A stretch of DNA of 64,000 nt, from the NCBI GenBank assembly GCA_002224055.1, contig AZLU01000066.1, positions 117,712-181,711 of the forward strand, written 5' to 3'. This DNA is from Pezizomycotina sp. ARF18. Its lineage: Eukaryota; Ascomycota. The position numbers and the translations under genes were made by a program. Positions 12,201-26,000 of this stretch are shown here, piece by piece (within the stretch, counting starts at the first letter, position 1; every line of letters starts with the position of its first letter). Under the pieces are notes generated by a model. That model did not search any database. It had not been told where the DNA came from and worked only from the letters and a program-made list of their open reading frames with translations.

Positions 12201-14736
12201 GAGTCATTGTAGTAGCTGCATTTTTCTTCTCCCTTGGAGAAGCCCAACAGCGTTGAAGTGCTTAAATCTAGCAACAACTGGCATACCCTTTGGGCGTATT
12301 GGAGAGTCTCAACATCTGTAGGAGTGCCCACGGCGATATCAAACGAGACAAGGTTTCCATGCCGACTCAATCGAAATAACGAAACCCGAAGCGTCCAGAG
12401 CAGCTCCCAGAAAATTCCAGGTCAGTTCACTGTTATCCTTTCTGGCATCGTCCGATTTTTCAGTTACGTAGGTCTCTAATTCCGGTATATCTGGCGCTAC
12501 CCCTCTGAGCCCTTGCACAGAACCGGCCTTCAGGATCGATACAAGATGCTCACGGTCGTCCTTTTCCACCATATTTCGCATAGTTTTCGTCCATGCTTCC
12601 GCAAATGTGGCTTTATCGTCCCATTGCATGCCATAGCTGATGAGTGTCCCCATTGCCGCTTCATTCCATTCTTTCGAAAGAATCAGCGGTACCGTATTTC
12701 CAACGTAGGCCTTCATAATATCTCTCGAGCGGTCGTGCTGCTTTAGGGCGGCCGCGGATTTCGACATGTATAGAAGCGTGGACACAATCAGGCCAGCCAT
12801 TTCATCGTCGGACTGCGCGGCCACAGCTACGGCTCGCTCGAGTAGATCGACCTCGGAGTCTGTACCATAGCAGCCTGCCATGAGCTTTGATCGAATTTTC
12901 CGTAGAGTATGGATGTGAGGCCTATCCACTTTTCAATCCTGGCCAGGAGGTGCTTATGGCTCTCCGTGGGACGCTTCTGAGGCTCCGCCGGTGTGTCGCC
13001 ATCTTGCTCCTGCGACTGTGGAATAAGCTTAGTGGATATGCCACCAGACAGTGACTTCCAAAGGCCTTCGAATTCTGTTCTGAAGTTGTTATCGTCGGAC
13101 ATCGTAATGATCTCGATACCATCGGCGAGAATGACCACAGTATCTCCCAAAATCTGAAATTTGCTCTCCTTGCCCGCGTCGTCCCAAGATTTGCGTCGAG
13201 AACTTTGGCAATCCATTCGTCCAAGATTTCATTCTGTAATCCTTCGATTTGAAGCTTCGACATTAGGTATCTGCACGAAACGAAGAAGAAGTTCCATGCC
13301 GCTGCATTGTTCGCCCGATGCTCTCCGAAAGCACTTGTGACACCTTCCACTATTGCCTTCAGCAGATCTTCTGCTTGCTTCAGCTCCTGTGGTAGGGCTG
13401 AATCAGGGAGTAGCTGCAACAGCTCGGTAAGCTTCTGCCAGTAAACTTGAGTAGCTCCCTGAGCTCCTCGGCGTATATATCTTCGAAGCAATGATAACGA
13501 GCTTGCTTTCTTTGTAGCAGCAAGCTCCCAACACTGTGGAAAGGCTACTAAGAATTAGCATAACAAGCTTAATTATAATAAGACCATGAGGATCTGGTAA
13601 AAGCAAGATATACTTTGGTAATATAGATTAGAGTGATCAGATAATCCGAGTTTGACCCAACTTGGGATTCTGCGGAAGCTTTCGTGATTGCTGCGGTAGA
13701 AATCGTGGGTAGCGAAGGCTCGATCAGGTCTGAAAAGTAAAAAATGAAAACCCCCCCCCAAAAAAAAAAAAAAAAAAATTAGCCCTCCTGATCCGTAGTC
13801 CTCAAATGTAGATACTTCAAGGACGGCTGACCTTTGCGATTTACTAAGACCGCTCTTAGTAGCCCATAAAGAGGCTGTCTCAATTGACTGTGTTTACTCG
13901 ACGCGAATGTCCAAGTGCGCTTGTCATTTAGAAACTCCGAATAGGAATCGTCATGCTTATGTGTCTCCTCCTTCAACGCCGCTTAACCTCGAAATTTTCC
14001 TCCGTTAGCCTTCATATTCCCTTCCATTCAAGACCTTACTTCACGGGCTATCCGCGCGACCTACATATCAGATGGCTAATGGCCATCAAACCTCCAGACA
14101 CTACCCTGACGTATTTAGCCTCCATGTCGTCGGGGCTGTTATTCCGCTCATCGCTTAGCGTCCCCGGCGTCTCGTTCAGGACTGCGCTGCTGCAAAACTC
14201 CAGTATAGCTCCTGGTAAGCCTTCCACAGCAGCGCCACTTTCTCCTCGCTCTGGAACGCGGCCCGCATCGAGTTCGCGGCCGCCTGGGACACGAGCTTGT
14301 CGCCGTCGTAGAGTCCCGCCAGCCAGCATCCGACCACCCTGGGCATGCGAGGCAGGAACCGCTTTTTCGACTTCTGGGCCACGAGCCCCAGGACCTGGTG
14401 CGAGAGCAACCTGACCTGCCGGGCGTTTTCGATTGATAGTCTCGGGTACAGATCTACCCACGCGCTGATTATCCCGTCCTCGAGCGATCCTTCCTCGGTC
14501 GCACCGACGACGGTCTGCAGCTCTTGCAGCGCCCGTTCCTTCGTTAACGCGTCCCGCTTCGTGAGGTTCTTGAAAGTTACGACGACGGCCGGTTCGGAAA
14601 TCCTCGAGAAATCGGGGGGCTCCGCGATGTGGGACAGCGATGAACTTGCGACGGAAGCTCCGAATGCTGGAGCTCCGAATTGGAAAGAGGCGGCGGCAGC
14701 ATTGGCGCTGCTTGCGGCGGACTTGCGTTTGCTCAT
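9272..14736 (-). CDS. LTN1: Listerin-type E3 ubiquitin ligase (ribosome quality control)
   Basis: Ltn1/Rkr1 ubiquitinates stalled nascent chains on 60S subunits. The start at 14736 encodes MSKRKSAASSANAAA, then the conserved N-terminal block LSHIAEPPDFSRISEPAVVV, TFKNLTKRDALTKERALQEL and VDLYPRLSIENARQVRLLSH. The long middle is HEAT-like helical sequence spread over several frames. The C-terminal RWD/RING region is clear: TYDVDEQQMEMLVKLPTSFP, LKQVEVKGIRRVAVSESQWR, SGSIVDGLMLFQRNV, then the RING with GVEECAICYSILSTVERTLP and KGCGTCK. The last two cysteines (CPLC) appear only after a one-base frame correction near 9358-9365, and the frame then ends at TAG 9272-9274. Another slip is at A14194-14197, where one more A restores the frame. 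The length fits a protein of about 1,600 residues or more. Introns are present but were not fully resolved. Confidence 0.93.
13751..13778. repeat. C9-A19 tract
   Basis: 9 C followed by 19 A in a probable LTN1 intron (13740-13790), where neither flanking frame continues. Confidence 0.85.
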
Positions 14737-15821
14737 GTGGAGATTTTAGGAATTAGGAAAGGAAGCTGAAAAGCTAAAACTTTCGTTGCTGTATTACAGC
14801 TGAGATTATCAGATGGATATATACAAAAAGGAATGCCCAAAAAAGGAAGAAATGAAGAAAAATAATAATGAGATTAGAAGAAGACTATTGGATTAAGAAC
14901 GAAGAGGAATATTCGTATCTTCCCTTTATAGCTCGAATTCGAATGGATTTCAAATCTTTTCATACAAAAGATCTGCTAGGTTTGGAGCTGTTACTACCTG
15001 CCTGCCCTCCAAGTTGCTTGTTACAGTCATTTGCTGGTGGGGCCAGCCTTAGCTCGGTGGAGTCATAGGTAGAAGCAGCTTATAATTAGCGCAGTAGCTA
15101 AACTTGGATACGGGACCACTCTATAGATCTAATAGTAACTCTTCTTCCAGGTGAAAACGAATCCGAGGGTATTCTGAGCATTTGTCACATTATTGGTCTT
15201 TAAATTTCCAGTATCCTAAGTATCTTTGGCGTTGTGTGCCGCACGCACTTCTATGTGGTATTGTGCGCATAAGCGCGGAAGGTGGTGAGTTTCTTTATTA
15301 TTGAGTTCTTTGGGGAATCATTTTTCGAAAATGACTTTTATTTCAAAAGGGAAAAAACTTCCACTTATACTTATCGAATACATCCGCTAGGTTGGCCTGC
15401 AACATTCTCCAGCTACTCAGGCCATTCACTACTAAGTATATCTATTGATACAAGCTTCACTTCTGAAAGAGTTTTGGAGAGACTGACGTGAATATCATTG
15501 TCTCCGAAGCTAGGTTCCTCCAACCAGTATAAACCAGAAACGCCATCCCTACGAGATCGCCGTCCCCGGGCCCCCGACGGGGAAAACAATAGCAAAAAAG
15601 AATGAGAAAAATATACGATCCTAGGATATGACAGATACATGCTTAAGTAATGTCCAGGCCTGAATTACAATCAAAAGCTACTACTTGATGCCGATATATT
15701 TCAATAAGTTATTGATGCAGTTTAAAAAATATAATAAAATAAAAAAAAACTCGTACAGGAGCAATATCCTTTTTAAGCCCAGTAGATCCTAGTAATCATT
15801 ACGCTCCGCAGCTTTTTAGAT
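14737..15821. other. Gap between LTN1 start and RAD3 end
   Basis: About 1.1 kb holding the LTN1 promoter and the RAD3 3' end. The first 150 bp are A-rich. Short frames at 14868-15068 and 15282-15491 show no recognisable protein. Confidence 0.5.
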
Positions 15822-18800
15822 CTAACCATCTACTTCCATAGCTGCAGCAATCATCTGGTCATCGTCGTCCGACATATACTCTGAATCATACGGATCGTTT
15901 CCACCGTTCTTGTTACTACTGTATCCATTCGTACCATCCGCACCATTCATCTGCGCCTCTTTCCTCGCCTTCTCCTCTTCCGCTTCCTCTAGCAGTCGCT
16001 TCGACTTCTGGTGCGCCTGCAGATCAGCAAGACTCCATGTACTGACTCCCTCCTGATCCTTGCTGTGGAAAGGTTGCGCCATGTCCCTCAAGAACTTCTT
16101 CGCCGCCGCGACGCTCATATCCACGCTGAGATTCGTCTCGGCGTCCGTTAGAGCGTCGTTGATCCACCGGGGCAGCTGCTGCCTTTTTCTCGCGAACCGC
16201 TTGTCGGCGAGTACCATGATCCATAGTCGTCTTTACCACGCAAGACGCGCCCCAGGCACTGCGCAGCGTGCCGCATCGCGTCGAAGGAGAGGAAGTCGTT
16301 CTCCTTGATCCGGTAATTCTCCCGTAAGAATTCGAGCCTGGCTTTTAAGATGCGGGACTCTGTGTACTGGAAGGGTACGCCGATGCACAAAACGGTCCGG
16401 CCGTACTGGTGGTCGAAATCGATACCTTCCGACACTTTCCCACGCGCGACGCAAAGCAGCACGGCGCCGCGGCCGTTGCAGCACGCCGTCCTGTACGTTT
16501 CCAGAGCTAGCGACGTCTCCTGGCTATCGGGTGTTTCTACCAATATCAACTTGTACTTCCACACCTCGTCCAGGATCGACATACCTGCCACATACTGATA
16601 ATACTCTCCATGTACAAGTAACTAGGGAAGAAGACTACCAACCGTCTGGCGTAATCTTTGAGAATTCCACCAGTAGGTTTCCGTAATTTCTTACGACGCT
16701 AGGGTCGTTACGAATTTCAAATCGGCTACTTATCGTCGATTGATCGCTGCCGCGTGTGACAATCATCGGCAAGAAACTCTTCCTCGCGAGCGTCATGCTG
16801 TACGACTCTTCCACGATGCAGTTAAACTGCAGCATCTTCGGGTACATTTCGAGCGGCGATATCGTACCCGACGTAATAACCACGGAGCTGAAACGGTCGA
16901 AAACAGGTTTTATGGCTATCGAAGCGTCCAGGCACGTAAAATGTAGAATTGGGTTCGGGACGGTTGCGGTCTCGGATTCAAACGGTTCAAGTATCAGGCG
17001 GAAGCCTGTATCGTATGTGGCTACCAGCGTTCCGAACATTGCAACATCTTGCAGAGGCTGGAAGTCCTCGATGTTTGTAAGTTCGAGAGTACGTACTAGG
17101 GATGTAAGACGCTCGGCGCAGAATCTTAATGGCTTTCGCTCGATGAATGTGAGCTCTTCCAAGTGTTTTAGGAACGATGGCGGGGTTTCTGATATAACGT
17201 GAAGAACTTTCATACGTGTCTGTTCGTTCATCAATAAAAGTTTCGAACCCTATAGTTAAGATGTCTGTAGAACAACAAACCTTCAAATACTCCACGAATC
17301 GCTTCAAGATGATACAAAATGCCCGGCTCGCCGTATGTTGCCTGGTACGGCTTCCTTCAAGAGATCATCCGGTAGTACTTTAAGATGTAAAGTTAGTAGA
17401 TTTTCATCTCTATTTTTTGTAAAGGTAATAGGTATTACCTGGATTTGCCATAAACGAATCCTCCTGCCTCGCTTCATCCGTCTCCCTCAGCCCCTCAACC
17501 AGCTTCGAATATTCATCCTGCAGCTTCTGCGCATCCGTCTGCTTCATCTCCTCCACTTTCCGCTCTAGGTTTGAAGCTCCTCTGGCAGCCCGCCTTAGCG
17601 TATCTTCCGTTAAATCTATGCTCAGCGATTCGATGCAGACGTTGTCGATATTGTGTGCCTCGTCGAAAACGACTATGCAGTCCTTCGATAGCTCCTTGGA
17701 TACACGTTCGGCGATCTTTGGGTCCAGAAGGTAGTGGTAGGAGTATATTATGACGTTGCAGAACGGCATCTAATAAATCATGCCACGAAAGATGTTATCA
17801 GCTGTAGCTCTAGGACGATTCATATCTGGAAGGCCGTTCAATTACCATTCGCGGGCAGTAAAGTACGGGCACTGCTTATTCGTCTCGCCGTACTTTAGCA
17901 TGCCGTCTAAAGTGTAAACGCCCGGAGGTATCAGGTTATGAGGTTCCAGGAGGCTGAGGTTCTGAGATTCGCAACGTTAGCAAGAAGCCTAATTAGATCA
18001 AGCATCTTTCCCACGGGGTAATATGCATTCTTTCATACTTCATGATATATGCACAGTTCCACATCCTCCCCTCTATCCTTCTTCTCCTTCACGAAACCGG
18101 CCGTCAAGCTCCTACACCGCGCATCGACAACGTTCCCTCTCTTCTCCCGCTTTACGTTCGGGTGCAAGCACAAGTTCTTGCGACTCGTCAACCCTAAACC
18201 CCGGAAATCTTCGACGTATCCCAGCTCCTTCGCGCGGAACTCCATTAGCGCTTTTAACTCGGCGAGTGCCTTTTCGATCTCGGACATCGTACGCGAGCAG
18301 TAGATGAGCTTCCGGTGTTCGGGTAGTGCTGCTGGTAGGCGATAATAAGCGACAGTAGGGAGACGGTCTTGCCGGTTCCTGAAGGCATTTCTGTATTTTT
18401 TTTATTTTTTTTTTTTGGTTTTGGCAGAGTGGCGAAAAGATAAAAGTGGTCAGAAGAAGCTACGATGGCGACATAGCGAGCGTTTGGGAAAAGTCAAAGG
18501 CATACCTAGGACGCAGTGCCCGCCCGCATCTAGAGTTCCTGTAGAAGCCAAAACCCCTAAAAGCGTCAGACATACAACCTTGGAAATTTTTTCGCTTCGA
18601 CGAAGGAGGGCGGGAAGACGTACGTTTGAGGTCGCACATATATCTGCGTTTCCGATTTTAACGACGTTTTAGCGCAAGCCGTAACTCATCCTCCTCCTCC
18701 CCCTCCATGGCGACATTCCAAAAATGGGAAAACAGGATGCGAAATAGAAACCGAGAGGGGTATACGAACGCATATTGCTCTAAAATGCCATTTGTAAGCT

Positions 18801-19008
18801 TTGGTTCCTTTATATATCGATAACTTTTTGTGGAAAGTTGGGCTGTCAATCTATTTTTTTATTTTTTTTTTATTCACCTGGATATATCCTTGGATAAGGA
18901 AAGAGTACAGGAAGATCACTGCCCAAGTATTCGTATTAGCATTTTCTTGATTGTAGTCACATAATGAGAATAAGAAGAAGGCTATCTATACTCTATGAAG
19001 AACTTCAT
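15822..19008 (-). CDS. RAD3: TFIIH 5'-3' DNA helicase Rad3/XPD
   Basis: Iron-sulfur superfamily 2 helicase of TFIIH, acting in transcription initiation and nucleotide-excision repair. The 5' end can be built exon by exon: 18992-19008 (MKFFI), 18878-18918 ([13 protein letters not shown]), 18770-18779 (10 nt, EQY), 18624-18643 (YMCDLK), 18506-18538 ([10 protein letters not shown]), then from 18390 [20 protein letters not shown] (Walker A). The four Fe-S cysteine contexts are KNLCLHP, DARCRSL, ELCIYHE and [10 protein letters not shown]. The DEAH box is DEAHNID at 17641-17670. Motif VI is [10 protein letters not shown] near 16230-16262. The C-terminus runs [18 protein letters not shown] to an acidic tail. 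Slips at G18321-18323 and C16221-16222 each need one more base. The expected size is roughly 790-800 residues. All catalytic motifs are present, so the frame breaks are unlikely to be biological. Confidence 0.95.
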
Positions 19009-20069
19009 CGTGGGCCGGTTGTACGTTGTGATGAAAGAGACTAAGCTCTGTTCTGGCGGGTTTGAAGACGCGTGCTCTTTTTTTTTTTTTTCTTGTCTCT
19101 CTTTTCTTTTTGGGTGATCGCGAAATCGTTGAAAGATAATGGTGCGAGATCACTGGACGACAAACGGCAAATTTAATGTGTGTCATAGCGGTATGGATAT
19201 TTCTTGGCATCTAAGCGGCCCGATAACCGAAAATCTCTGAACCACTAAACTTCAAGCAATTCCCACCTAACGGAAGTATAAGAGAAGCGTCGACTGCCAT
19301 CACCACATCCTATATAAGGAGTACTTTTATACATAGTCTACAGCACAATTCTAGTGAAACTACGAACAGTATATATATATATATAGAAGATATCTCATCA
19401 AATATTAAAAGAAGTAGCTATTATTATTTCATTATTAGATATCCACAGGTCTTATTCGGATCATCAGACACACGATAAGACTGTGTGAACTTACAACAAA
19501 AGCAAACCATGTAAGATAAGAGCCGGTACTATATAATATGTAAATAAGGGAACGTACAAGAAATAAAAAAGTTTTTATAAGTGAGTGCATGCATATGATA
19601 TGATAGAAACGTAGGAAAGGCATCGAGTTTTAGAAAATGAAGAAAGAAACTAAAATCGTAAAGAAAAATACATGCTAGAGGCTAAAAGGACAATCGATGA
19701 ATGCATTAACATAAGACATGGCGAGTAAAAGGGATATACAGCAAAGGAGAGAAATTTTACGATAGGTACGGGTAGAGTAAAGGGGGAAACACGTTAGTTT
19801 TAAGGTATAAGGAAAGGGAGAGTTGATAAATAGAAAAACTCGTTCAGAAAGGCATTGAAAGACATAAAACGGTCGTAAAGAATTCCGTTTCGACGTGTTC
19901 CATGTCAAGAAGAAAGAACATCAACAGGTACGCAGCTAAAAGCGAAATGAGAGAGGGGACTTTGTTGGTCATTCTGTCCCTATTTAACTCTTGTTGTGCA
20001 ACTCCGTGAACACCATAGGATAACCGAGGAGAATGTGAAGTAGGAGGAATATGAGGCGAAGGAAAAGGC
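19009..20069. other. Gap between RAD3 start and IRA end
   Basis: About 1.06 kb with an (AT)n run near 19370-19385 and a poly-T tract at about 19078-19091. It probably contains the RAD3 promoter near 19010-19400 and the IRA 3' end. No gene was recognised. Confidence 0.5.
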
Positions 20070-23000
20070 TTAGGCGATGATGAGCTGTTCAAATTATAGA
20101 TATTAGCAAAGACTCTCCTTCGTCTTGTCCTCAAGCCCTACGGCTATAGAGTACATACCTCGATTAGACGATCAATATATCCGATGCAGAGACGTTCGTG
20201 TTCCTTAGAGACAGCCTTGAATGACGTCGCGCCGAAGACACCAGTAAATCCAACTTCCTGCAGCAGCTGCTTCAAGTCTTCCGTAGCGTTCACGGGGTTC
20301 TTGTACCGTTCATCGGCTGTAATTGTCCTATGAGCGAGTGTGCGATTGTGAGCACAGAGGAGTTTTGTGAGGTAATCAGGATATCTTCCAATTGTGAGTT
20401 GATCTGCTCGTGTACGAGGCAAAAGACATCTGGACGCTCTGCGGCAAGGCTCTCGAAGAACTTCAGCCAGTTCACAATGGATGTTTCCTCCAGGAGCCTA
20501 AAATCGACGAAGCCAAACGCCGCGGCGAGAACCAGATGAACCCTTGGCGCCCCTTCCGATGGCGGGAGCAGATCTGCAAACGATATCGATTCGTCGCTTC
20601 TGCCTGATGGGGTGGGGAGCCCGCACATCCACTGATACTCCTTGAGGTCCTCTACATTGGCAAGACGCATAGCAACCATTGCGAGGTAAGGCATGAAGGC
20701 CTATGATAGGAGACCCGATCCGGATTGTTCTCCTTCGCGTTCGCTACTGTAACCTCTAGGAAAGTGTCCAACGTGTTTATGGCGGTCGACTTGGTGATCG
20801 GATCGCTTAGACTTTGACGAGGCAGTAAGTCGCAGCAAAGCGAAACGCTCGGCGGTGAAGTGGATTCCGAAGAGGTCGTCGACGGCTGAAGCAGCGTCTT
20901 CCACGGTTAGGCGGCCGTTCATCAGCACATTGTTCATCCTACCGTCCTTGAGTTCTCCCGATGATGCGATAACTCGCAACACTGCTTGCAAGAGGCCCGC
21001 GGAGCAGTTGTAGAAAGCCGGTGGGCCGACGCGGACCAGGGACATCGAAAGCCAAAAGAGCTGATGTAAATATCTTGACGTCGATGGTAGGTTGTCCATC
21101 ATCTTGGTCAAACTTGTGATGATGCTCGCTAGCATTTCAAAGTCTCCTTGCTCGACAAAGCGAGCCAGAGCGCTGCGCAACGCCACAAGCACCTGATACA
21201 GCAAGTCGTCGTCCACATCTTCCCGAGCAAGGCATCCCATGACCGCGAAAGCACGAGGTTGAATGGCCGGATTGTTCTGGAAGGCAGTGCTTGCTACCAA
21301 ACTCATCCAGCGTGCTCTCCAGATGTTCGCCATATCTAGATTTACGAAAAAGTTAGTAATACGCAATTTTAGTATCTGCTTTAGCAATATAGGGAAAAAA
21401 CTCTTACCGATGGAAGGTGCTGCAATTGCGATGATGTCGAGCAGCAAGGTGGTTATGGTCTCCATGATGATATCGATGCAGTCTCCGCGCCCCTTTGCTC
21501 CTCGATGACCGCCGTATCCCTCGAAGTTGGCCGGTTGAGACTAAATAGGAGGCCGATCTTCGGCTCCGAAAGAGAAGCAAGAATGCCCTTGAGCCTTGAA
21601 AGATTTTCCTCGTCAAGCGGGAACGAAGTGCAGATCGAATGGACGGTGTTGACGAGAAGGCTGTGCACGGTAGTTCGTACCGAAAGAGAACCACAGTTGA
21701 CTACCATCGTGATGATATGGAACAATTCCGGCAGAAACATCTGAGCTTGCGCTCTGCTGTCGAAGGAAATAGCAAGGCAGATGCGGAGGAGGACGCACAT
21801 TTCCTTCCACACGGCGTTGTCTTTCAGATGACGGGTCGGTCTGAGGGATGTTCGGTTGAGCGCTTTACGCAACCTCGCGATGATCTTACCCCTCATGGTT
21901 AATGTCCCGAAAGATGACGCTATTGACCAATGACATCCGCCTCTGGGATCCCGTTCCGTAGTTTATCGCACTCTTCATCAGCTCCTCAAAGAATACCTCC
22001 AGCAAGCTCTCGTCTTTGCTGATGATCGTCCACGCGTTTTGTTTGAATGCCGTATAGAGCCTCGTCTCATGAACTGTCATTTCGATGAGCTTGCGAGCAA
22101 GATTGGCAAGACGCTCCTTCCCTCGTTCACTATCGCCGTCCAATGCAAGAACTTGCGATTGCAATTTGAGAGCCAAGGTACCATGTACAGTATGTTAAGT
22201 GGCCTCTGATGCGCAGGTGATTTCTCCCATCCTACGAAGAACTCAGTTAGGAATCGAACGTGAGCTGCGGTTCCGTAACCGACAGCTTCTCGCTGACTCC
22301 CACGATGAGCGATAGAGAATCCGTCGGTATACTCAAGCCCTTCGCGCTCACGAACTTCCGGTCGATGTTGAAATGGAACGTCTGGCAAAGAGCGCAGAGC
22401 AAATTATACGCTGCGATCCGAAGAGACTGATCAGAACTGCCCATGTTCATCAGGGCGATATTCAACAATGTGCCAGGAACGTCTTCAGGTCTTATCGTTC
22501 GCTCGCTAAGCTTCGAGGGCTTATTATCTTTCAGTTGCTTGGACTTGGCAGATTTTATGCTCTGCAATACATCGAGCCTCTTAGGACTCGAAAAGAACAT
22601 CGCAACTTTTCCATTCTCGGTCTTGATGCCGAACGCGTTCTCTTCGTCGGTGTGGAACGCCGCATTGGCTTCCTCGATGTCGGATAAAAGGAATATATCG
22701 TTGACTGTAGCATGCATCCTCAAACCCGGTACAATCTCCAATTTCTTCGTCGTGGTAATCTGGATGTATTGGCTGCCAACCTTGATAATGACGTCTATCC
22801 TGCCTTTTGTCTTTGAGAGACGTGTGACGGGCTGGAATACGAACCTCGAATCCGTAACCAGCGATATTGTGTCCTTCGGTAAATGTAATGAGGCGAGGTG
22901 GAAGTGCTGTTGTAGCTCGCTCAGGTTACCCAGGAGCAAGTAATCGATATTTCTCGGGTGCAACGGACTAGATTCGTCCTTACAAGCGTGACGAACAATA

Positions 23001-26000
23001 CGCGGAACGTTTTACGGTACGCGCTGTTCATGTTGTAGACGTAGAAGCGCTTGAACGTCTTGGTCATGTCGGGTGGCATGTTTGTACTCCATCTTCCGGG
23101 TCATCTCTTCCGACAGCTCGTTGCTCACGGTGTACGAGGTAGCGTCCACTAGCAGGCCGAACGGCTTGGACCACATGCGACTTGCTATCTTGAATAAGCA
23201 ATAAAGCAGAAGTTCGGGATCGACCTGCTCTGCGTTAAGGTGCCGTAAGACGAAACAATCACAGGCATGCCGTCTTAGATTCTCCTCCATCATATACTAT
23301 CCGCGCTGAAGTTATCGGTTCAACGCTGCGGCCAGAGTTTCTGAGCATGAACTGCTGGAACCTGTAATAAGATGGCTGGACGTTAGGAGACATTTGCGGC
23401 CTGCTCCAAGACATGTCAAGCGGTGGAGCTCCAACGTGGGTATCAGCGCTGTGAACTTGGAAATGGACGCCCGAAGCTCCGCCTCTTCGTCCTTATTGTG
23501 ATCCCTGTGGGCGCGGAGGCGTTGCTGGTGGAAGATCTTCTGCCTCACGGTCTCCCAATGATCGTACAAAAACCTGTGCAAGGCAATACAGCTACGAAAT
23601 CAAAAGCTTCGTGAGGAGTCGCCGTCTGCTCGGGAAGCTTCGGTGGGCTTGAGATATCTCGCAGGAAGGTGGTAACACGGTAAATGTTTGCGGTTAGGAA
23701 ATCGTTGAGAGGGATCATGTAAGGTTCTTTGGCGCCGAAGAGGACGTTATTGGCGAGATTCTGCACGACTTTGGCGATAAGCAGGAGACCTCTCCTCATT
23801 TCCTTCTTCGGAATCGACGATACGAGACCCTCGGAATCAGGCGCAACGATGGCCGGGCAGAAGAAACGCAAAAAGATGAAAGCGCCGACCGCCGTGAACT
23901 TCGCCTCCGGAAATCTGCCTGTTACTGAAGTGGTAATTGTGTGACAAATAAATCTAAACGACGCGGGCACCGCATTCACGCTCTTGCAATTTCATCGATG
24001 AAGACATTGGTCACGAAGCGGAGCTGCAAAGCATTCCGCTGCAATTCTTCCGGCCCACTTGTCCTCTCAGGATCTAGTTCGAGGTCGAGCTCGTCCGAAG
24101 AGACTATGAGGCGCTCCAAAACGCGCTGCAGTGTCGTTCGTAGGTATGCGGCACCTTTCCACTTTGCAAAGAGCGAAAGCATCTTTGTTGCAACACAGTT
24201 ACGGCGCAGCAGTTCCGACTCGCTTTCGGCGTTCGTGACTTCCTGCTCGATAAGTCCCTTGAGGAGTGTAAGTCCAAGGCCTTTAGAATCAAAAATGTTA
24301 AGCAGTGAGATGGCAATCTCGTCAACTTCGCTACTAGGACAGCAGTCGCAAAGTGTCAGCACAAATTTCATGTCGGATACCAAGAGATCAATGAGCCGCT
24401 CATATTTCTCCCCGATCGCAGAATCCCCCAGCGAAGAGAACTCGGTTCCTTGGGTCAGAATGTTTGTCAAACATGCATGAACGCCGTACGGATTTCAAGA
24501 TTGTCATGGTAACCGATCTCCAGAGAAAACTTCAGACCAACGTCCACATTCGCACTCAGGAGATTTGAAAGAGCCAGAATAGCAAGTTCCAAGGTTGAGG
24601 ATGCGTCGTCTCTCGCCAAAGACACAAGCGAAATATCTCTCTTCCGTTCGGGGTCATTTTGGCCAGCTTCCAATAAATTCAAGAACAAGGTGAAATAAGT
24701 GCAGAAAAGTTGAGATTTAGCGTCCAGTGCGTCGGCGTCGTGACTCTCAGTAGGTTGCAAAGGGAGACGCGCTAGCAGGTTCACCAATGCCTTGAGGCAT
24801 GCTCGGTCCAAATCTTTCTGCAGCCTGATGACCTCATCCTTACGGTTAACTGATGGTGTAGTCTGGTCTCCGCTCTTGGAAGGTCGAGACATCCATTCGG
24901 ACAATATTTGCAGGAGGGTATTTCGGACCCTGATGTCCTGGCGTAAATTCAGTATATCCTTCTTCCGAGACACCACTTCCACAAGCTGGCACATCTTAAT
25001 CTTCACTCTCAGCGTCACCGCGTCCTCCTTTTGAGTATGGAGATACCTTGCCAGGATCAGCGTGAGGGCACCGAAATCGACTGAAAGCAAGCTCTCTTGG
25101 GTATCCTCGATCCTATCGATGATAGCCCGCAAGAGGGATGTAGCCTGTTCGGCGAAAAGCAACCTAGTTTCGTTAAGAGTTCCAGCCGGAGGGTTTCCAG
25201 CATGCTGTTCAACTCCAGTTCCAGCGAGTGGAAGAGCTGAACGTAGAGCCTAGGGTTCATTTCGGCACCAAGCACTTCCCTAATCGCTTCTCTAACTCCA
25301 ACATTACTGCAGACCAGAGCTGAAGACATTGTTTCAGGAACCTATCCAGAAGCGACATGGAATCGCCGTCCGGGGCCAACCGATCGATCCAGCGTAGACC
25401 AGCGATAGACGAGTCGTCAATACGGAGATCCTGTGGTAGAACAGCTATACAACATCCGCCGAGTGCGGCTAGGAAGCCCGAGTAATTCCTCCACTCAACC
25501 ATGTTGTTCTGGGGTTCATCAAGGCTGCCAATCGGCTGCTGTTGTTGGCCGTCGGGACGGTCTTGCATAGCGTTTTCCATTTGGTGAAAACGGATTCCCA
25601 TGCCGTCAAGATACCGGCTGTCGGACGGTTCATTCGCACCAACAGCTTTCGAAGACGTTTTTTGAAACGCAACGGGGCCAGTCATCCTGAAAGTTTGCGA
25701 GGAAAGCTCCGAATAGACGGAGTAATTCTTCATCACACTCAATCCAGACCGGTCGAGATCTTCCAAGTTTTCGGTCAGGCGACCTTCCTCGCATAGGATA
25801 CCGATTGCGCTCGTAGTCAATGAGCAAATTTCAAGGTCACTAGAACAAAGGAGCACTAAAGCGAGACTTCCAGCTGATACCGGCGATTTGTCTTTCGGCC
25901 ACATCAGCGCCAGCTTCGACAGAGTCTTCATTCCGCGAAGGAACTGTAACCGGGTTTCCATGTAATCTCGGACCAGCGCAAGCATGATCTTCAGCGCGGG

